This document shows, piece after piece, positions 41,755-51,179 of a stretch of 57,607 bases of DNA (its first letter is position 1; every line of letters starts with the position of its first letter). This DNA comes from UMGS172 sp045587185 (GTDB taxonomy: Bacteria > Bacillota > Clostridia > Oscillospirales > Acutalibacteraceae). Where the stretch lies: assembly GCA_045587185.1 (NCBI GenBank), contig JAZNBS010000002.1, positions 1 to 57,607 of the forward strand, written 5' to 3'. Position numbers and translations under genes: made by a program. A model generated the notes under the pieces. The model made no database searches. It worked only from the letters and a program-made list of their open reading frames with translations, and was not told the DNA's origin.

Positions 41755-42906
41755 TCAAATGTTTTTGTCTCTCAGTCGCATAAGACCTGAGTCACGGTGA
41801 ATGTGTACGCTCATAACAACTCCAAGTCCTAAAAATGTGCACAAGAGCGAAGTTCCCCCGGCCGAGAAGAACGGCAAAGCAACGCCGATAACAGGCAAAA
41901 GCCACAGGCACATTCCAACATTTATAACCGTTTGACTGAGCAACATCGTGAAGATACCCGCGCAAATAACCAATCCCAATTTAGTTTCTGAATGGAAACC
42001 GATACGGAGTATACGGATACATATTGCGGCAATGAGTAAGAGCACGGCAATGCATCCCACAAGGCCAAGTTCCTCACCGATGCTTGTGAAAATAAAGTCA
42101 TTATAGGCATAAGGAATTCCGCTGTTTTGGGTGAGTGTTCCTTTAAAAAGACCTTGGCCGAAAACACCGCCGTTAGCCATTCCGATACGGCCTCGATACT
42201 GTTGATAAAGGGTGTTCAGATAATCACTTTCGGCACCGAAGAACAGGGCGTTTATTCTTGCTTGTTGGTCTTCGTTCATAACAAGAAGATAAACAAAAGG
42301 CAAAGCAACCGCCACGGTACATAGCGCGATAACAAAATAACGTGCTTTTACACCGGCGGCAAACATCATACCTACGAACATAAAAGCAAATATTAGAGCT
42401 GTTCCGTCATCACCTTGCAGATGGATAAGCACAACGGGAATTGCACCATGCAAACAAAGTAAACAAGTGTGTAGGAATTTTTCAACCTTGTCACCCAAAA
42501 CGTGGCAGTGATAACTGAATGTCAGAACAAAACAAATTTTCAGAAGTTCGGAAGGTTGAAAAGAAATGTTACCGGGAAGCATCAGCCAAGCCTTGTCATC
42601 GGTGATACCCGGTGCAAAACCGATGAAGAACGTCAAAATAACCGGCACAATTCCAACCGCCGCAATCAAAAACCAAAAACGGGTGAAATTTTTATAGTCA
42701 AAATTACTTATTACTATTATGGCAATCATTCCAAGACCCAAAGCGCCAAGTTGGGTGATGAAATTGCCAAAGTCCTGTCCGTAATGATTGTATGTTGTTG
42801 ACAGCACCATAACACAGCCAAAAAGCGTTGTTATGAGCAGAAGAACATAAAGAACCTTGTCACATTCACGGATATAGTCCGCAATGCGGCGGAACATCAT
42901 TCTCAT
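41755..42906 (-). CDS. rodA: RodA/FtsW/SpoVE-family peptidoglycan glycosyltransferase
   Basis: 383 residues with about ten membrane segments. SEDS-family polymerase of lipid II. WLMLPGNISFQPSELLKICFVL, LQGDDGTALIF (catalytic Asp), and the late GVALPFFSAGGTSLLCTFLGLGVVMS are the SEDS signatures. It most likely partners the PBP2 of the mre cluster; no ftsI-type PBP is adjacent. An AAAGGAAAAG site precedes the ATG. Confidence 0.88.
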   Translation of the reverse strand: MRMMFRRIADYIRECDKVLYVLLLITTLFGCVMVLSTTYNHYGQDFGNFITQLGALGLGMIAIIVISNFDYKNFTRFWFLIAAVGIVPVILTFFIGFAPGITDDKAWLMLPGNISFQPSELLKICFVLTFSYHCHVLGDKVEKFLHTCLLCLHGAIPVVLIHLQGDDGTALIFAFMFVGMMFAAGVKARYFVIALCTVAVALPFVYLLVMNEDQQARINALFFGAESDYLNTLYQQYRGRIGMANGGVFGQGLFKGTLTQNSGIPYAYNDFIFTSIGEELGLVGCIAVLLLIAAICIRILRIGFHSETKLGLVICAGIFTMLLSQTVINVGMCLWLLPVIGVALPFFSAGGTSLLCTFLGLGVVMSVHIHRDSGLMRLRDKNI

Positions 42907-43059
42907 ACTTTTCCTTTCCGATATCGAAACATCAAGATTTTATATTTTAATCATTATAACCCAAATATAAAAATAGTTCAAGTAAAGACTTTAAATTTTC
43001 AGAAATATGTGTTATACTGTGTTGTAACTATTCGAAAATCACATTTTCGGGAGGCTCTG

Positions 43060-43503
43060 ATGGGTAAGACACAGACGGTGACTCGTTCAAGACTTGAAAC
43101 TGAAAAGTTGGCCGAAGAATTTGCAAAAACGGTCACCGCGGGCACAGTTATTGCCTTTGAAGGTGACCTGGGAGCGGGGAAGACCTGTTTTACTTCGGGT
43201 TTTGCCAAAGGTATGGGGTATGAAGGTGAAGTTAATTCACCCACCTTTGCACTTGTTAACGAATATCTTGGCGGAAGACTTGACATTTACCATTTTGATA
43301 TGTACCGTGTGAGCGGATGGGATGACCTTTATACCACAGGGTATTTTGATTATCTTGAAATGGGCGGAGTGCTTTTGGTAGAGTGGAGTGAGAATATTGT
43401 ATCTGCTTTGCCAGACGGAACTGTCAGGGTTATCATCGAAACACTTTCGGAAAATGAAAGAAGAATCACGATAGAGGATAAGTATGAGAATTTTGGGGAT
43501 TGA
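43060..43503 (+). CDS. tsaE: tRNA threonylcarbamoyladenosine biosynthesis ATPase TsaE
   Basis: 147 residues. Walker A EGDLGAGKTCFTSGFAKG, then SPTFALVNEY and HFDMYRV. Works with TsaB and TsaD to modify A37 of ANN-reading tRNAs. The ATG at 43060 has a GGGAGG site; the frame start at 43009 is in the promoter area. It overlaps tsaB by 20 bases. Confidence 0.93.
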   Translation: MGKTQTVTRSRLETEKLAEEFAKTVTAGTVIAFEGDLGAGKTCFTSGFAKGMGYEGEVNSPTFALVNEYLGGRLDIYHFDMYRVSGWDDLYTTGYFDYLEMGGVLLVEWSENIVSALPDGTVRVIIETLSENERRITIEDKYENFGD

Positions 43504-44215
43504 GTGCACCGCCACACCCGTGTCGTGTGCGATAATTGAGGACGGAAAACTCAAGGGTGAGTACTTTCTCAACCTTAAAACAACCCATTCGCAGACACTT
43601 TTGCCGATGGTTGAGTCGGTACTGAAACTGTCAGGGTTGGAACTTAAGGATATTGATTTTATAGCCGTAACGGCGGGACCCGGTTCGTTTACCGGTGTCA
43701 GAATAGGCATAAGTGCCGTTAAAGGTTTGTGCTTTGCGGATAAAAAACCTTGTGTGCCTGTGTCGGTTTTAGAGTCAATGGCTTATAATCTGATAGGGCA
43801 AGATTGCATAGTTTGTGCTTGTATGGACGCAAGATGCAATCAGGTATACAACGCTTTGTTTGAGATAAAAGACGGCAATATCATAAGGCTTTGTGATGAT
43901 CGCGCATTGATGATAGACGAATGTTTAAGCGACCTTGCCCAAATTTCAGAAAAATCACCCGAAACGCCGATTTTTGCAGTGGGTGACGGGGCCGAACTTT
44001 TTTGCAGGGCGACCGAGGGAAAAGGAGTACCTGTGAAACTGCCCGCCGAACATCTCAAACTCCAAAGAGCGTCAAGTGTTTGTTTTGCGTCAGAGAAACG
44101 AGCGTTGGACGGTGACACGGTCGACCCCGATACACTTTTGCCTGTGTATTTGCGTCTGCCACAGGCCGAGCGAGAACTTAAACGCAAGCAAGAAATTATG
44201 AAAGGAAGTATATAA
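43484..44215 (+). CDS. tsaB: tRNA threonylcarbamoyladenosine biosynthesis protein TsaB
   Basis: 243 residues of the ASKHA fold. ILGIECTATPVSCAII, TTHSQTLLPM and VTAGPGSFTGVRIGISAVKGL are the TsaB blocks. It dimerises with TsaD. It overlaps tsaE by 20 bases and ends one base before rpiB, so the three genes are translationally linked. Confidence 0.93.
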   Translation: MRILGIECTATPVSCAIIEDGKLKGEYFLNLKTTHSQTLLPMVESVLKLSGLELKDIDFIAVTAGPGSFTGVRIGISAVKGLCFADKKPCVPVSVLESMAYNLIGQDCIVCACMDARCNQVYNALFEIKDGNIIRLCDDRALMIDECLSDLAQISEKSPETPIFAVGDGAELFCRATEGKGVPVKLPAEHLKLQRASSVCFASEKRALDGDTVDPDTLLPVYLRLPQAERELKRKQEIMKGSI

Positions 44216-44216
44216 A

Positions 44217-44675
44217 ATGAGTTTTAAAAACGGTGATGTTTTGGCAGTTGGTTGTGACCACGGCGGTTTTGAACTGAAAAACGCCATTATTGACCATTTA
44301 AAGGAAAGAGGTATTGAGGTCAGGGATTTCGGCACTTTTGACGGTGCTTCGGTTGACTATCCTGAAATTGCCCTCAAGGTTTGCAGTGCAGTCACCTCGG
44401 GTGACGCCAAGCGAGGAATTCTTGTTTGCGGAACAGGTATTGGAATGTCGATGGCAGCCAATAAGGTAAAAGGTATCAGGGCTGCGGTTTGCACCGAGCA
44501 TTTTTCTGCAAAATACACCCGTTTGCACAACGATGCCAATATTATGTGCTTGGGCGGACGCGTTATCGGTCCCGGAGTGGCCTGTGAGTTGGCTGACCTG
44601 TTTATTGATACCGAGTTTGAGGGCGGACGTCATCAGAGGCGTGTCGATATGGTAATGTCAATTGAGAAAAAGTAA
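44217..44675 (+). CDS. rpiB: Ribose-5-phosphate isomerase B
   Basis: 152 residues. GCDHGGFELKNAI (Asp/His), GILVCGTGIGMSMAANKVKGIRAA (catalytic Cys), HNDANIMCLGGR. Interconverts ribose-5-P and ribulose-5-P in the pentose phosphate pathway. Confidence 0.95.
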   Translation: MSFKNGDVLAVGCDHGGFELKNAIIDHLKERGIEVRDFGTFDGASVDYPEIALKVCSAVTSGDAKRGILVCGTGIGMSMAANKVKGIRAAVCTEHFSAKYTRLHNDANIMCLGGRVIGPGVACELADLFIDTEFEGGRHQRRVDMVMSIEKK

Positions 44676-44686
44676 GTTTAAATTTA

Positions 44687-44725
44687 AAAAGCCGATGTCT
44701 TACTTGTTAAGACATCGGCTTTTTT
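44687..44725. terminator. Bidirectional terminator
   Basis: AAAAGCCGATGTCTTA and TAAGACATCGGCTTTT around CTTGT; serves rpiB and the convergent P-type ATPase gene. Confidence 0.9.
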
Positions 44726-44730
44726 GAGTA

Positions 44731-47334
44731 TTATTTGTTAATCAACGGTTTTATAAGTTTTAAACACTCGAAAATTACGGGAATAATCAAGGGGAGCATT
44801 ATAGATGTAAGCCAACCGGTAACACCCATTGGATTTAATCCGAAAATCGCGCCTATGGGAGTTGCGGTAACCACAAGTACCGCAAAAACACAGATACCGC
44901 TTATTGCAGAAAGGAAACGGTTATGAAACAAACGCTTATAAAAAAGTTCTTCCGAACGGCTTGAAAGCATATAAAAGACCATTGTAAGCATAAAAGCGGT
45001 CAGTGCTGAAGATGGTGCAAAATCGGTACTGTTGTTGATAAGATAGACAAAGAATGCAGGCAAACTTAATACTATACCGATTACGGCAGATATAAGAAGA
45101 CGTTTTACGTCGAACATCTTGCTTCCAATGTTCCACGGCTTTGCCTTCATTGTACTGCTATCGGCCGTTTCAAAACCAAGTGTTGCAATGGGGTAAATAA
45201 GCGTGAATACCGAGCCCAAAAGCAACAACTGAGAAGAAAACGCAACTGTGCCAAAGAATATCATACACAATGAAATTGTCATAAACAACGCAGAGCACAT
45301 CGAAATATAATACTCGGCATATTTTGTGAAATTGGCAAAAATACCTCTGGAACTTCTGATTGCACGTACTATTGAAACAAAACGGTCATCGGCAACAATA
45401 AGGTCGGCGTTACCCTTGGCAACGTCGGTACCTGTTTTACCCATTCCGCAGCCAACATCTGCTATAGCCATAGGGGCGTGATTTGCAGCACTGTCGGCCG
45501 TGATGAGCACCGTTTCTTCGTTTGCGTGAAGCGCATTGACGATACGTACCCTTTGTTCCGGTGAAAATCTTGCGCAGACCTTGATTTTTTTAACGACTGC
45601 GGCAAGGTCGTCATCACTGAGTTCATCGAGTTGTTCGCCCGTTACTGCCAACTCGTCGTCGTTTAAAATTCCCATCCGTTCGGCAACCGAAGTTGCAGTG
45701 TTGATATGGTCTCCCGTGAACATAACGGTGGAAATTCCTGCTTCACGGCAGGTGGCAATTTCATCTGAGGTGCCTTTGCGTTCACGGTCGGCAAGACCTA
45801 ACAGGCCTAAAAACTCAAGGTTATATTCCAACTCCAAAGGCGAAGGTTCTGACGGGATATCGTCCAATATTTTATAAGAAATGGCAAGCACGCGCATCTG
45901 TTTTGAGCACATTTCCTCATAAGCCTTGGTGACTGTCTCGGTATCAATGCCGACACAACGTTCGAGGATGATATCGGGAGCACCGCGGACGATGCAGAAA
46001 ACCTTACCATCAATCATATTGACCGAGGTTTTAATCTTACGCTCTGGTGTCAGTGGGATTGAAGTTATTCTTGGGAATTCCTTATCAAAATCAATTTTTG
46101 AAATATTCAGATATCTTGATGATGCCGAAACAAGAGCCGCTTCGGTGTGGTCGGGTATTTCGTTGTCAACAACATCACAACTCAAAGAACCGAAACGCAT
46201 TGCAACTTCGCACCGTTTGGTTATTCTATCGTTTGAAAGATTGACGGTGTTTTCTCCGTCAAAAACTTCACGCAGAACCATTCTGTTTTGTGTGAGTGTT
46301 CCTGTTTTGTCGGCACAGATGGTGGTGATACCTGCCAATTTTTCAACGGTTTGGGGGTTAAATATAACAACTCGTTCCTTTTGAAGGCGCTTAACACCCA
46401 GAGCCAACACACAGGCAATGCGTGCCGAAAGGTTTTCGGGCACAACTGCAATGTAAAAGCAAAGCGCAATAATAAATGCTTCGAGGAACTTACCCCAACC
46501 GATATTACCGTTCACAGCAAAGGTGCCCAGAATGGTGATGACGGCACAGGCAACAAAAGCAACGATTGTAAATACCTTTAAAAGACCGCTGAAACGGTCG
46601 GCAATACGGTCTTGAACACCTTTGTGAGAGAAAACACGGTCACGTTTGAAATAACGGCGAATCTCGGCATTTTCACCCGTTTCGGTAACAACCGCCAAAG
46701 CTTCACCTGTGACAACATTACATCCGCAATAAACCATATTACTGCGCTCATAAACAGGGCGGTGGTCGTCATGCAGACAGGAATGGTCTTTTTCAGCAAG
46801 CACAACCTCTTTTTCGTTGTGCAAAACGGCTTCGTCACATCTGAGAGCAACCGACTCGATAAGCCTTGCGTCGGCGGGCACAAAGTCACCTTCCGATAGT
46901 TGAATAATGTCACCCGGAACAACAAGGTCGGCATCAATAACCTTTTTAACACCGCCGCGGATAACCTTGGCCGATGTATTGACGCGGTTTTTGAGCCGAT
47001 AAAGCATATTAACGCAACGATATTCAATGTAAACAAAAGCGGCTTCCTTTGCGGCAAGTACCAAAAGGGCAACAATGGGAATCCAAAAACGGTTTGTGCC
47101 CAAAACAAGTTCACGAAGAACGAAAATGATTAACAGACAGACAAGAATAATAAACGACGGTTTTTTGAGTTGTGCGGTGAGAGATTTCCAAATACTCAAA
47201 TCTTCATCCACAATAAAGAGGTTTTTACCGTGCTCGTGCAGACGGTCGGAAGCCGTGGTCTCGGAAAGACCGTTGTCCCTATCGGTCGAAAGTTCGGCAA
47301 TGACCTCTTCAGGGGTTGCATTATGCCATATCAT
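44731..47334 (-). CDS. P-type ATPase, calcium-transporter-like, with eroded motifs
   Basis: 867 residues, overall P2-type architecture: N-terminal cation domain, PGDIIQLSEGDFVPAD, the phosphorylation loop ICADKTGTLTQN (intact Asp), RGAPD, TGD, and several membrane segments at both ends. Three signatures are altered. TGES reads HNEK, keeping only the Glu. PEGLP reads PENLS. The hinge motif TGDGVNDAP reads as TADSAANHAP, keeping the first Asp but not the second. It may be a transporter with changed specificity or slow dephosphorylation. No ion is assigned. Single gene. Confidence 0.8.
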   Translation of the reverse strand: MIWHNATPEEVIAELSTDRDNGLSETTASDRLHEHGKNLFIVDEDLSIWKSLTAQLKKPSFIILVCLLIIFVLRELVLGTNRFWIPIVALLVLAAKEAAFVYIEYRCVNMLYRLKNRVNTSAKVIRGGVKKVIDADLVVPGDIIQLSEGDFVPADARLIESVALRCDEAVLHNEKEVVLAEKDHSCLHDDHRPVYERSNMVYCGCNVVTGEALAVVTETGENAEIRRYFKRDRVFSHKGVQDRIADRFSGLLKVFTIVAFVACAVITILGTFAVNGNIGWGKFLEAFIIALCFYIAVVPENLSARIACVLALGVKRLQKERVVIFNPQTVEKLAGITTICADKTGTLTQNRMVLREVFDGENTVNLSNDRITKRCEVAMRFGSLSCDVVDNEIPDHTEAALVSASSRYLNISKIDFDKEFPRITSIPLTPERKIKTSVNMIDGKVFCIVRGAPDIILERCVGIDTETVTKAYEEMCSKQMRVLAISYKILDDIPSEPSPLELEYNLEFLGLLGLADRERKGTSDEIATCREAGISTVMFTGDHINTATSVAERMGILNDDELAVTGEQLDELSDDDLAAVVKKIKVCARFSPEQRVRIVNALHANEETVLITADSAANHAPMAIADVGCGMGKTGTDVAKGNADLIVADDRFVSIVRAIRSSRGIFANFTKYAEYYISMCSALFMTISLCMIFFGTVAFSSQLLLLGSVFTLIYPIATLGFETADSSTMKAKPWNIGSKMFDVKRLLISAVIGIVLSLPAFFVYLINNSTDFAPSSALTAFMLTMVFYMLSSRSEELFYKRLFHNRFLSAISGICVFAVLVVTATPIGAIFGLNPMGVTGWLTSIMLPLIIPVIFECLKLIKPLINK

Positions 47335-47512
47335 AAAATGAAAACTCCTTTCGGAACATTCAACTTGAGTTTATCTATACTCACTCAGTATACTACATTC
47401 ATAAATAAAAATCAATTATTTTCCAAATTTTAAAAATAATTGTTTATTTTATTATAAAGATGTGTTACAATAAATCGGTATATTATAAAAGCCAAATTCA
47501 GAGGGTGAAAAA

Positions 47513-48439
47513 ATGGATTGGACCGAAATTAAGATAAAGGTGCCGGTTGAAGGTACCGAAACAGCCGAGGCTATTGCCAATATGGCGGTGCCTTACGGTA
47601 TTTATGTTGAGGATTACTCTAATTTAGAGCAGGATGCACTGGACATTGCTCACATTGATATGATAGATGAGGAGTTGCTTCAAAAGGACCGAACAGTGTC
47701 TGTTATTCATATCTACATCAGTGATGAGGAAAACCCGTTTGAGGCGGTTTCTTACTTAAAAGAAAGATATTCTGCTGTTGGAATTAAGTGTGAGATTGAC
47801 ACTGATTCGATTAGCGAGGCCGAATGGGCAGACAACTGGAAAAAGTTTTTCAAGACTACCGAGATAGGTGAAAAACTGGTCATCAGACCCAGTTGGGAAG
47901 AGTATCAAGCACCGAATGGTAGGGTTGTTCTGAGTATTGACCCCGGTGCTGCATTCGGCACAGGCACCCATGCCACAACGAGAATGTGCTTAGGGTTGCT
48001 TGAGCGTTACATTTATCCCGACTGCACGTTGCTTGATATCGGTTCGGGAAGCGGTATTTTGAGCATTGCGAGTGTTCTTCTGGGAGCCAAGCACGCTGAC
48101 GGTGTGGATATTGACCCCGTTGCCGTTAAGGTTGCTTTTGAAAATGCCCAAAAAAACAGTATTTCTGACAAGGTTTCGTTTGTTAAGGGTGACCTTTGTG
48201 ACAAGATAACCGATAAGTATGATGTTGTATGTGCTAACATTGTTGCCGACGTTATCATTTCGCTTTTAGAAAATGTGGATAACTTTATGAAAGAAAACAG
48301 TGTATTTATTTGTTCGGGTATCATTGATGTCCGCGAAGATGATGTCAAGGCCGCCTTTGCAAAGTTTGGTTTTGAGATAATAGACGAAGAAACTATGGAA
48401 AATTGGCGTGCGTTCGCCGTTAAGAAGATTTTATATTAA
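47513..48439 (+). CDS. prmA: Ribosomal protein L11 methyltransferase
   Basis: 308 residues. N-terminal substrate-binding domain, then a class I SAM domain with GTGTHATTRMCL, LLDIGSGSGILSIAS and VCANIVADVIISL. Trimethylates L11. The ATG has an AGAGGGTG site. prfB follows after 24 bases. Confidence 0.92.
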   Translation: MDWTEIKIKVPVEGTETAEAIANMAVPYGIYVEDYSNLEQDALDIAHIDMIDEELLQKDRTVSVIHIYISDEENPFEAVSYLKERYSAVGIKCEIDTDSISEAEWADNWKKFFKTTEIGEKLVIRPSWEEYQAPNGRVVLSIDPGAAFGTGTHATTRMCLGLLERYIYPDCTLLDIGSGSGILSIASVLLGAKHADGVDIDPVAVKVAFENAQKNSISDKVSFVKGDLCDKITDKYDVVCANIVADVIISLLENVDNFMKENSVFICSGIIDVREDDVKAAFAKFGFEIIDEETMENWRAFAVKKILY

Positions 48440-48463
48440 GAAATCTAATGTAAGGAGATTTTT

Positions 48464-49597
48464 ATGCTTCAGTTTGAAGAACAGAGATTGAGATTGACCG
48501 CCATCGAGGGCGATATCAAGGAACTCGGTGACGCATTAGGACTGCAATATCTTAAAAAAGAGATTGAGTCGTGCGAGATACAGGCGGCTGCTCCGGGTTT
48601 TTGGGATGATTTGCAGAAAGCACAGGAAGTTCAGCAGAAAATAAGCCGTCTTAAAGACAAGGTTGAAAAGTATGAGAACCTTGTATCGCTTTATGAAGAC
48701 ACCCTGGTGTTAATTGAAATGGCCGACGAGGAAGGTGACCTTTCACAACTTGACGAGATAGTTGAATCGGTTGATACGGCCGTCGCAAGTCTTGAGGAAC
48801 AGCGCCTTTCAACTCTGCTAACGGGCGAATATGATGCGAATAATGCTATTCTTACCTTTCACGCAGGTTCAGGCGGCACCGAGGCTCAGGACTGGGCCCA
48901 GATGCTTGTCAGAATGTACACCCATTGGGGTGAGCGTAACGGGTTTAAGGTCAATATGGTTGACTTTTTGGACGGTGAAGAAGCAGGTCTTAAAAGTGCT
49001 GTTCTTACCTTTAACGGTGAAAATGCATACGGCTATCTTAAGGGCGAGAACGGTGTTCACCGTCTTGTACGTTGTTCTCCTTTTGATTCTTCAGGAAGAA
49101 GACATACATCATTTGCCTCGCTTGAGGTTATGCCTGAGATTACCAATGATGTCAGCATTGATATAAGGGATGAGGACCTAAAGGTTGATACCTACCGTTC
49201 AAGCGGTGCGGGCGGTCAGCATATCAACAAGACCGAATCGGCCGTTCGAATCACCCATATACCCACAGGCGTTGTTGTTGCTTGCCAGACCGAACGAAGC
49301 CAGATTCAAAACCGTGAAACGGCTATGACTATGCTACGTTCCAAGTTGGTTGAGATAAAGGAAAGAGAACACCTTGACAAAATTGAAGATATCAAGGGTG
49401 TCCAGAAGGAAATTACGTGGGGTTCACAGATTCGTTCCTATGTGTTTATGCCGTATACACTTGTAAAGGACCACAGAACGGGTTTTGAATCGGGTAATGT
49501 CGGTGCTGTTATGGACGGTGACTTGGGCGGATTTATCAACGCTTACCTCAAAGCCGCTTCCCAAAACGCTCTTGGCGATTTTAGCGGAGACGATTGA
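48464..49597 (+). CDS. prfB: Peptide chain release factor 2, without programmed frameshift
   Basis: 377 residues read in one frame. RSSGAGGQHINKTESAVRI holds GGQ, and SPFDSSGRRHTSFASLEV holds the SPF stop-codon recognition tripeptide. The N-terminal helix (GDIKELGDALGLQYLKKEIE) runs straight through the place where many prfB genes have an in-frame UGA. Recognises UAA and UGA. An AAGGAG site precedes the ATG. Confidence 0.95.
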   Translation: MLQFEEQRLRLTAIEGDIKELGDALGLQYLKKEIESCEIQAAAPGFWDDLQKAQEVQQKISRLKDKVEKYENLVSLYEDTLVLIEMADEEGDLSQLDEIVESVDTAVASLEEQRLSTLLTGEYDANNAILTFHAGSGGTEAQDWAQMLVRMYTHWGERNGFKVNMVDFLDGEEAGLKSAVLTFNGENAYGYLKGENGVHRLVRCSPFDSSGRRHTSFASLEVMPEITNDVSIDIRDEDLKVDTYRSSGAGGQHINKTESAVRITHIPTGVVVACQTERSQIQNRETAMTMLRSKLVEIKEREHLDKIEDIKGVQKEITWGSQIRSYVFMPYTLVKDHRTGFESGNVGAVMDGDLGGFINAYLKAASQNALGDFSGDD

Positions 49598-49630
49598 TGT
49601 AAATAGATTGATTTTTTAACAAATAACCTA

Positions 49631-49659
49631 TTGATTTTTTGAGTAAAAAGTTAGATAAT
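49631..49659 (+). promoter_or_regulatory. Promoter of the sugar-isomerase-like gene
   Basis: TTGATT (49631-49636) and GATAAT (49654-49659) with a 17-base spacer. A small GGGTG/CACCC hairpin at 49675-49692 lies in the leader. Confidence 0.5.
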
Positions 49660-49711
49660 TAATATGTTGATTATGGGTGGGTTTGCACCCTGAATAATAT
49701 GAGGTGATATT

Positions 49712-51118
49712 ATGTTCGATTATAAAGTAAAAATTGGTGTTGTGCCTTTGCGTCGTGACACCACCAACCGTCCCGCAAAAACTTTCCTGACTTGGGTTTC
49801 GGCTGAGGAGAGAGGTCACAGATTCGTTGATTACATTGAGAAGAACTTTACAAACGAAAATGTTGAGTTTGTTGATACCAAGGGTATCGGTTGCAATGAC
49901 CTTGTTTACAACGATGAATCGGTTAAAGACACTGTAGCACGCTTCAAGGAAGCAGGTGTTGATGCAGTTCTTATCATCAATGCAAACTTCGGTAACGAAG
50001 AGGCCGCTGCAGACCTTGCAATGGCAATGGATAAGCCAGTTTGTATATGGGCACCTTTGGATGATGAGTACTATGAACACGGTATGCGTCCTACCGATTC
50101 GCAGTGCGGTTCGTTTGGACTTTCCCGCCAAATGCAGAGATACCATATTCCTTTCAGCCACATCAACTGTTGCCGTGTTGATTCCGATAAATTTAAAGAA
50201 GGTCTTGACAGTTTTGTAAGGGTTGCCTGTATGGTCAAGAACTTCCGCGGTATGCGTATCGGCCAACTTGGTGCTCGTCCCAAACCCTTCTTCTCGGTTA
50301 TCTGGAATGAGGGCGAACTGATGGAGAAGTTCGGTATCCGGATCATCCCCATCAACTTTGCATTTGTTCAGCAGACCTATAACGAGGTCAAGGATACAAT
50401 GAAGGATGATATCAAAGAGGTACTGCAATATTTCAAAGACAACTATGAGATGGACGACCTTACACCTAACTATCTTGATACAATGGCCACTATGGTTGTT
50501 ACATATAAAAAGTTGTTTAAGGACTATAATGTTGACATTATGTCCAGTGAATGTTGGACAGGTTTCATTCAGATGTTTGACGGTTTCTGCCCATGTGCAG
50601 TGTTCGGCGTTCTGAATGATATGGGTTACTATGTTGCTTGTGAGAGCGATATGCACTGTGCAATTACCGCAAGTTTGCTTACTTCTGCAACTCTCGGTAA
50701 GAAGAGACCTTTCCTTGGTGAGTTCACCGTTCGCCATCCCGAAAACTGTAACGCAGAATTGCTCTGGCACTGTGGACCGTTTCCGTTGTCAGTCAAGGCC
50801 GCCGATAGCCCTGCATTGTTGGTCAACCAGCGTGAGTGGTTCCGTGCTAAGGACGGCACTTACACTGTAGCGCGTATCGACCAGGAAAGCGGCAACTATA
50901 TGGTATTGCCCTTGCTCTGTCACACCGTAGAAGGTCCCGAGACCCATGGAACCTACCTATGGGGTGAGTTCGAGAACCTTGACAAGATTGAGTCGAGACT
51001 TCTTGATGGCCCATACATCCACCACTTTGTAGAGATTGAAGGCGACTACAGAAAAGAGTTCAAGGAGTTCTGCAAGTACTTCCCGAACTTGAAGTACGAC
51101 GATAGTTGCGAGAAATAA
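49712..51118 (+). CDS. L-fucose/L-arabinose isomerase-family protein
   Basis: 468 residues. The N-terminal Rossmann-type fold includes VDAVLIINANFGNEEAAADLA and KPVCIWAPLDDEY. The later part has the metal-type residues of the fold, MSSECWTGFIQMFDGFCPCAVFG, YYVACESDMHCAITASLL and the C-terminal DGPYIHHFVEIEGDY. The aldose substrate cannot be named from sequence. AGGTGATAT precedes the ATG. Monocistronic. Confidence 0.8.
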   Translation: MFDYKVKIGVVPLRRDTTNRPAKTFLTWVSAEERGHRFVDYIEKNFTNENVEFVDTKGIGCNDLVYNDESVKDTVARFKEAGVDAVLIINANFGNEEAAADLAMAMDKPVCIWAPLDDEYYEHGMRPTDSQCGSFGLSRQMQRYHIPFSHINCCRVDSDKFKEGLDSFVRVACMVKNFRGMRIGQLGARPKPFFSVIWNEGELMEKFGIRIIPINFAFVQQTYNEVKDTMKDDIKEVLQYFKDNYEMDDLTPNYLDTMATMVVTYKKLFKDYNVDIMSSECWTGFIQMFDGFCPCAVFGVLNDMGYYVACESDMHCAITASLLTSATLGKKRPFLGEFTVRHPENCNAELLWHCGPFPLSVKAADSPALLVNQREWFRAKDGTYTVARIDQESGNYMVLPLLCHTVEGPETHGTYLWGEFENLDKIESRLLDGPYIHHFVEIEGDYRKEFKEFCKYFPNLKYDDSCEK

Positions 51119-51123
51119 CAGGC

Positions 51124-51163
51124 AAAAGCCGTGGTAACGCTGACGCGTACCACGGCTTTTTTA
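51124..51163. terminator. Bidirectional terminator
   Basis: AAAGCCGTGGTA and TACCACGGCTTT with a GC-rich loop and TTT run; between the isomerase-like gene and convergent malQ. Confidence 0.88.
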
Positions 51164-51179
51164 ACATAATCTCAATAAA

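Noticed and set aside
48464..49597. Programmed frameshift in prfB
   Set aside because: The gene is open in one frame through the usual shift site.
49628..50770. Long antisense reading frame (380 codons) within the isomerase-like gene
   Set aside because: Shadow of a conserved coding gene; low-complexity Cys/His/Ile-rich translation and no ribosome site. The same applies to 9102-9878, 32851-33747 and 25645-26370.
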